Origin: Parapedobacter sp964498395
Lineage (GTDB): Bacteria; Bacteroidota; Bacteroidia; Sphingobacteriales; Sphingobacteriaceae
Assembly (NCBI GenBank): GCA_964498395.1
Contig: CAZCHE010000003.1
Span: forward strand, 186,001 to 250,000
Reading direction: 5' to 3'
Length of the DNA stretch: 64,000 bases
Shown piece by piece: positions 60,389 to 64,000 of the stretch. Each line of letters opens with the position of its first letter. The first letter of the stretch is position 1. The notes under the pieces are model-generated. The model was not told the origin of the DNA. It was given only the letters and a program-made list of their open reading frames with translations, and did not search any database. Position numbers and translations under genes: made by a program.

Positions 60389-61509
60389 GCAGTGTATTCA
60401 TCATCGGCGACCATGTGATCTCTCCTTTGGGAATCGGAAGTGGCGTAAATGTTGAACGCTTGCTGAGCGGCACAACAGCCGTCCGGGCCGTCGACAACGA
60501 GCAACTTAGCCCCCACCCCATCCATGCGGCACTGATTGACGACTCTGGTTGGGATGGCAACATCAAACAGGCCAACCACTATACCCGCCTTGAAAAGCTC
60601 TTCATCCGTTCGCTACAGGCGCTCATTGATGAACATAACATCGTGCTGGATCAACGTACATTGGTCGTATTATCCACTACCAAAGGTAATGTTTCCCTGT
60701 TGCGCAACCCCGATTTGGCCCATTTTCCCGAAGAAAGAGTACACTTGCCTGTGATGGCCGCTGAAATACAGCGGCATTTCGGGTTCAAAAACCGCATCAT
60801 CACCGTTTCCAACGCCTGCATCTCCGGGTCGCTGGCGATCGCCGTTGCCCGGCAACTCTTGCAAAGCGACGAATACAAGCGAGCTATCGTGGTAGGTGGC
60901 GATGAGCTATCCAAATTCATCGTTTCCGGTTTCGATGCGTTTCAGGCATTGGCCGATGAACCCTGCCGACCCTTTGACCGCGACCGGAAAGGTCTGAATC
61001 TCGGCGAGGCTATCGCCGCAGTTTACCTTTCCAAAACACCAACCGATAATGCAATCCGTGTGTCTGGTATTGGTTCCTGCAACGATGCCAACCACATTTC
61101 CGGTCCATCACGCACCGGCGAGGGGCTTTATCGAAGTATTCAGCAAGCATTGGAAGAAGCAGGGCAGCCAACCATAGATTTTATTTCCGCACATGGCACG
61201 GCCACCCCTTACAACGATGAGATGGAGGCCATTGCGTTCCATCGGAGCGGCTTGGATCACATTCCTGTGCATAGCCTCAAGGGCTATTATGGACATACAC
61301 TGGGCGCAAGCGGGTTATTGGAAACGATCTTCGGCATCCATTCGCTCAAAAACAACCTATTGATCCCATCGTTAGGTTTCAACCATCAGGGCACCAGCCA
61401 TCCGCTGAAAATCATCAGGCAAAACATGTCACAGCCACTACATACATTCCTGAAAACCGCTTCAGGTTTCGGTGGTTGCAATATTGCTTCCGTCTTCCAA
61501 AAAATATGA
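60385..61509 (+). CDS. Beta-ketoacyl-ACP synthase (KAS I/II type)
   Basis: 374 residues from ATG 60385, which overlaps the thioesterase stop. The triad is intact: Cys145 (SNACISGSLA), His270 (SAHGTATPYND) and His304 (GYYGHTLGASG). The C-terminal segment reads ASGFGGCN. It is shorter than typical FabF (~410), with a compact N-terminus. It is paired with a KS-like protein without Cys (61513-62136) and an ACP (62129-62383), resembling a type II PKS arrangement. Confidence 0.87.
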   Translation: MSSVFIIGDHVISPLGIGSGVNVERLLSGTTAVRAVDNEQLSPHPIHAALIDDSGWDGNIKQANHYTRLEKLFIRSLQALIDEHNIVLDQRTLVVLSTTKGNVSLLRNPDLAHFPEERVHLPVMAAEIQRHFGFKNRIITVSNACISGSLAIAVARQLLQSDEYKRAIVVGGDELSKFIVSGFDAFQALADEPCRPFDRDRKGLNLGEAIAAVYLSKTPTDNAIRVSGIGSCNDANHISGPSRTGEGLYRSIQQALEEAGQPTIDFISAHGTATPYNDEMEAIAFHRSGLDHIPVHSLKGYYGHTLGASGLLETIFGIHSLKNNLLIPSLGFNHQGTSHPLKIIRQNMSQPLHTFLKTASGFGGCNIASVFQKI

Positions 61510-61512
61510 CCC

Positions 61513-62136
61513 ATGGATACGAATCCTTACCATATTCAATCCCATTGCACCATCCGACAACGAACCATTCGGGTAGACGGGGATATTTTTTTGGAAACCG
61601 AGGCCAGCGTTTCATTACCAGATTTCCTAAAAACAGCCTATCGGCAATTGAGCATCGACTATCCTAAATTCCACAAAATGGATCCGCTTTGCAAGGCCAT
61701 TTTCATCGCAACGGAATTGATGGCGCAGCGGAACGGACCCTACGCACCTGATACAGCCCTCGTTTTTTCGAATTATTCGTCCAGCCACTTCTCCGATGAC
61801 AAGCATGCATCGGCAATTTTTGACAGCGAAAACCCATCAGCAAGTCCGGCCACGTTTGTCTATACCCTGCCCAATATTGCCATGGGCGAAGTAAGTATCC
61901 GGCACCAATTGCACAGCGAGAATGTTTTCTTTATTTTTGACAGCTATTTGCCGGAGTTTCTGGCACCCTACAACGATGCGCTATTGGACCAACGGCAAGC
62001 CTCAAGCATCATCAGCGGTTGGGTGGAAGTCGGCCAAGAGGAATGCGATGTATTGCTGTACCTGATCGGCAAATCAGGCAGTATACCCCACACGATTGAA
62101 CATTTGAACGCATTATACAACAACGGAAATGAGTGA
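61513..62136 (+). CDS. Ketosynthase N-terminal-domain-like protein lacking the active-site Cys
   Basis: 207 residues. Its middle (ALVFSNYSSSHFSDDKHA ... TFVYTLPNIAMGEVSIRHQLHSENVFFIFDSYLPEF) follows the KS fold around the nucleophile elbow, but the residue where Cys is expected is not Cys. It matches what I recall as ketoacyl-synt_2-type proteins found in aryl-polyene and flexirubin clusters. It is probably non-catalytic, perhaps a chain-length-factor-like or scaffolding partner. Its end overlaps the ACP gene by eight bases. Confidence 0.7.
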   Translation: MDTNPYHIQSHCTIRQRTIRVDGDIFLETEASVSLPDFLKTAYRQLSIDYPKFHKMDPLCKAIFIATELMAQRNGPYAPDTALVFSNYSSSHFSDDKHASAIFDSENPSASPATFVYTLPNIAMGEVSIRHQLHSENVFFIFDSYLPEFLAPYNDALLDQRQASSIISGWVEVGQEECDVLLYLIGKSGSIPHTIEHLNALYNNGNE

Positions 62137-62383
62137 ACTGACACAAGAATTGAAAGAAAAAATCATCACCCAATTGAACCTGGAAGACATCAGTGTAGAC
62201 GATCTGGAGGATGACACCCCTTTATTTGGAGACGGGTTGGGTCTGGATTCCATCGATGCATTGGAACTGATCGTGATGCTCGACAAAAGCTATGGCATCA
62301 AACTTTCGGATCCCAAAGAAGGGCGAAAAGTATTTGAAACCATCCAAACCATGGCTGATTTCATTGAGGCAAATCGCAAATGA
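62129..62383 (+). CDS. Acyl carrier protein (second in the pigment cluster)
   Basis: 84 residues with phosphopantetheine Ser41 in GLGLDSIDALELIVML. It overlaps the preceding KS-like gene by eight bases and the following ketosynthase gene by four bases, so it is translationally coupled to both. It probably carries the growing aryl-polyene chain. Confidence 0.93.
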   Translation: MSELTQELKEKIITQLNLEDISVDDLEDDTPLFGDGLGLDSIDALELIVMLDKSYGIKLSDPKEGRKVFETIQTMADFIEANRK

Positions 62384-63594
62384 ACAACCTCAGCCCGATA
62401 GCGATTGCTGGAATAGGCGCCATCTCCGCCATTGGCGAGAACGTGGCGGCCAACCTCGAATCGTTACGGCAGTCCAAGCACGGTATCGGGCCCATATCCC
62501 AACTGGACACGTTCCACAAAGGCAAGTTGCTTGCGGGAAACATTGCGATCAGCAACGCTGATCTATATGACCGCATGGGTATTGCGCATGACCAAGCGTA
62601 TACTCGAAGTACCTTGTTGGCTCTCGTTGCGATACGGGAGGCGTTGACCGAAGCAGGCATTGATTTGGCCGATGGCTACCGTACCGGGCTCATATCCGCT
62701 ACCACGGTGGGTGGTATGGATGCTACGGAAGCGTATTATGACGATTACCTAACCACGAGTACCTATCACCATTTCATCCCGACACACCCTTGCGGATACG
62801 CGGCCGAGCAATTAGCCGATTACTTCGGTATCCGCGATTACGTGACCACCATCAGTACAGCCTGTTCGTCCGCCGCCAACGCCATTATGCTGGGTGCAAG
62901 GATGATTAAGGCCGGACTATTGGATCGTGCAATTGTAGGCGGTACGGATTGCTTATCCAAATTCACCATCAATGGATTTAACTCGCTGATGATCTACACG
63001 GATGGCCATTGCCGACCCTTTGACGAAAACCGGAAAGGGCTTAATTTGGGGGAAGCTGCTGCCTACCTGGTGTTGGAATCCCCGGCATTGGCCGATCAGC
63101 GAGCCGAACGTCCGTTGGCTTACCTGTCGGGCTATGGCAACGCCAATGACGCATTCCACCAAACAGCATCTTCGGAAGACGGCGAGGGCGCTTTCTTGGC
63201 TATGCAACAGGCGTTGGAGGTAGCCGGGCGTGCTCCTACCGACATCGATTACATCAATGCACACGGCACGGCTACGCCCAACAATGACCTTGCCGAGGGC
63301 CATGCGTTGCTTCGTATCTTCGGCAGCATCGATGCGATACCCTATTTCAGCTCCACAAAAGCGTTCACGGGGCATACATTGGCTGCCGCTGGCGCCATCG
63401 AAGCGGTCTTTTCCGTGCTGGCCCTACAGCACCAGTTGGTTTTTCCCAATCTGAACTTCGCTGAACCCATTGCGTCCTTGGGCATCGTTCCCGAAACACA
63501 ACCGATGGCTGCAAAAATCAATCATGTGTTGTCAAATTCGTTTGGTTTCGGGGGGAATTGCAGCTCCTTGCTATTTTCAAGAAGATATGATTAA
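62380..63594 (+). CDS. Beta-ketoacyl-ACP synthase (KAS II/FabF-like)
   Basis: 404 residues with the full triad Cys162 (STACSSAANA), His295 (NAHGTATPNND) and His332 (KAFTGHTLAAAGA), and the C-terminal SNSFGFGGNCSSLLF. Length and motifs are those of an active elongating ketosynthase. It overlaps the ACP gene by four bases and the next KS-like gene by eight, so it sits in a tightly coupled KS-ACP-KS block. Confidence 0.92.
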   Translation: MNNLSPIAIAGIGAISAIGENVAANLESLRQSKHGIGPISQLDTFHKGKLLAGNIAISNADLYDRMGIAHDQAYTRSTLLALVAIREALTEAGIDLADGYRTGLISATTVGGMDATEAYYDDYLTTSTYHHFIPTHPCGYAAEQLADYFGIRDYVTTISTACSSAANAIMLGARMIKAGLLDRAIVGGTDCLSKFTINGFNSLMIYTDGHCRPFDENRKGLNLGEAAAYLVLESPALADQRAERPLAYLSGYGNANDAFHQTASSEDGEGAFLAMQQALEVAGRAPTDIDYINAHGTATPNNDLAEGHALLRIFGSIDAIPYFSSTKAFTGHTLAAAGAIEAVFSVLALQHQLVFPNLNFAEPIASLGIVPETQPMAAKINHVLSNSFGFGGNCSSLLFSRRYD

Positions 63595-64000
63595 GCCCAT
63601 ATACATCCACGGCATAGGCTGCATCACCATCCAGCCAACTTTCGAAACGGATTATTTCTTCGAAGAAATCAGGCACTATGCGCAAAATCCTGTGTCGGCG
63701 TTGGATCCCGTTTACAAAACCTTAATCCCTCCATTGCAGCTCCGGCGGATGAATAAAAGTATGAAGATGTCCATCTTTGCCTCCAAGCTGGCTTTGGAGG
63801 AAGCTGGGCGAGCAACCGTAGATGCAGTGATTTCAGGAACGGGTCAGGGTTGCTTGCATGATTCGGAGCGCTTTGTGGAAACCATTCGGGCCGATGAAAG
63901 CCAATTGCTCAATCCCACCCCATTTATCCAGTCTACACACAACATGGCGGCGGCAGCCATTGCGTTGGCGTTGGGCTGCAAGGGATACAACATGACCTAT
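63587..64000 (+). CDS. Ketosynthase-like protein (N-terminal part, cut by window edge)
   Basis: 138 codons are visible from ATG 63587; the frame is open at base 64000. The sequence (YIHGIGCITIQPTFETDYFF ... LRRMNKSMKMSIFASKLALEEAG ... PFIQSTHNMAAAAIALALGC) is a divergent KS N-terminal half. The position of the active-site Cys lies just beyond the window, so it is not known whether the protein is catalytic. It overlaps the previous ketosynthase by eight bases and may be its heterodimer partner. Confidence 0.8.
   Translation, partial: MIKPIYIHGIGCITIQPTFETDYFFEEIRHYAQNPVSALDPVYKTLIPPLQLRRMNKSMKMSIFASKLALEEAGRATVDAVISGTGQGCLHDSERFVETIRADESQLLNPTPFIQSTHNMAAAAIALALGCKGYNMTY

Noticed and set aside
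1..64000. Search for CRISPR arrays, tRNA/rRNA genes, insertion sequences, integrases or phage genes
   Set aside because: No regularly spaced repeats, no tRNA-like cloverleaf and no transposase or integrase motifs were seen in the reading.

Overview
The window looks like a chromosomal segment of a Bacteroidota bacterium, most likely Sphingobacteriaceae (Parapedobacter- or Sphingobacterium-like). The evidence is a SusC/RagA receptor, several promoters of the Bacteroidota type (TTG, about 20 bases, TAnnTTTG), and a flexirubin/dialkylresorcinol pigment cluster. Almost all of it is coding. I see no rRNA, tRNA, CRISPR array, transposase or integrase.

Regions: (1) 1-3667: the N-terminus of a SusC-type receptor (minus strand) and topoisomerase IV subunit A (parC). 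(2) 4042-24592: one exopolysaccharide/capsule locus on the plus strand. It holds a priming sugar transferase, a PHP tyrosine phosphatase, a Wza-like export lipoprotein, a Wzc-like BY-kinase, fcl and gmd (GDP-L-fucose), a flippase, a nitroreductase-like protein with a pyruvyl transferase, five glycosyltransferases, two acetyltransferases, a polymerase-like membrane protein and a Wzi-like outer-membrane protein. (3) 24647-27178: a GH20 beta-hexosaminidase lipoprotein with a clear promoter. (4) 27407-32907: a tripartite heavy-metal RND efflux operon. (5) 33112-34155: a threonine-aldolase-type PLP enzyme. (6) 34172-64000: a flexirubin-type aryl-polyene/dialkylresorcinol cluster that runs off the right edge. 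Its minus-strand arm (halogenase-like flavoprotein, C45 acyltransferase, PaaK-like ligase, response regulator, histidine kinase) diverges from a long plus-strand arm. The plus arm holds an aromatic ammonia-lyase, WG-repeat protein, FabG, ketosynthases, acyl carrier proteins, an acyltransferase, DarA, DarB, two hot-dog dehydratase-like proteins, a BtrH-like protein, an ABC exporter, a thioesterase and further KS-like proteins.

The most interesting element is at 51090-56892, inside the pigment cluster between the BtrH-like gene and the ABC exporter. Six genes there look like a dedicated copper-acquisition locus. They are two small membrane-anchored proteins sharing an identical C-x9-C-x3-C signature, a YtkA-like lipoprotein, a TonB-dependent receptor with both halves of the OprC-type copper site (Cys-x3-Met and His-x-Met), an MbnP-family lipoprotein, and a MauG/MbnH-type di-haem lipoprotein. 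By analogy with methanobactin MbnP/MbnH, the di-haem protein may oxidise a tryptophan of the MbnP partner to build a copper site.

Pigment logic (inference from family knowledge): the ammonia-lyase makes 4-coumarate, the PaaK-like ligase activates it, and the KS/FabG/dehydratase/ACP set extends it to an aryl polyene. DarB and DarA make the dialkylresorcinol. One of several acyltransferase-like proteins would join the two, and the ABC system would export the product. The halogenase-like flavoprotein suggests a possibly chlorinated pigment.
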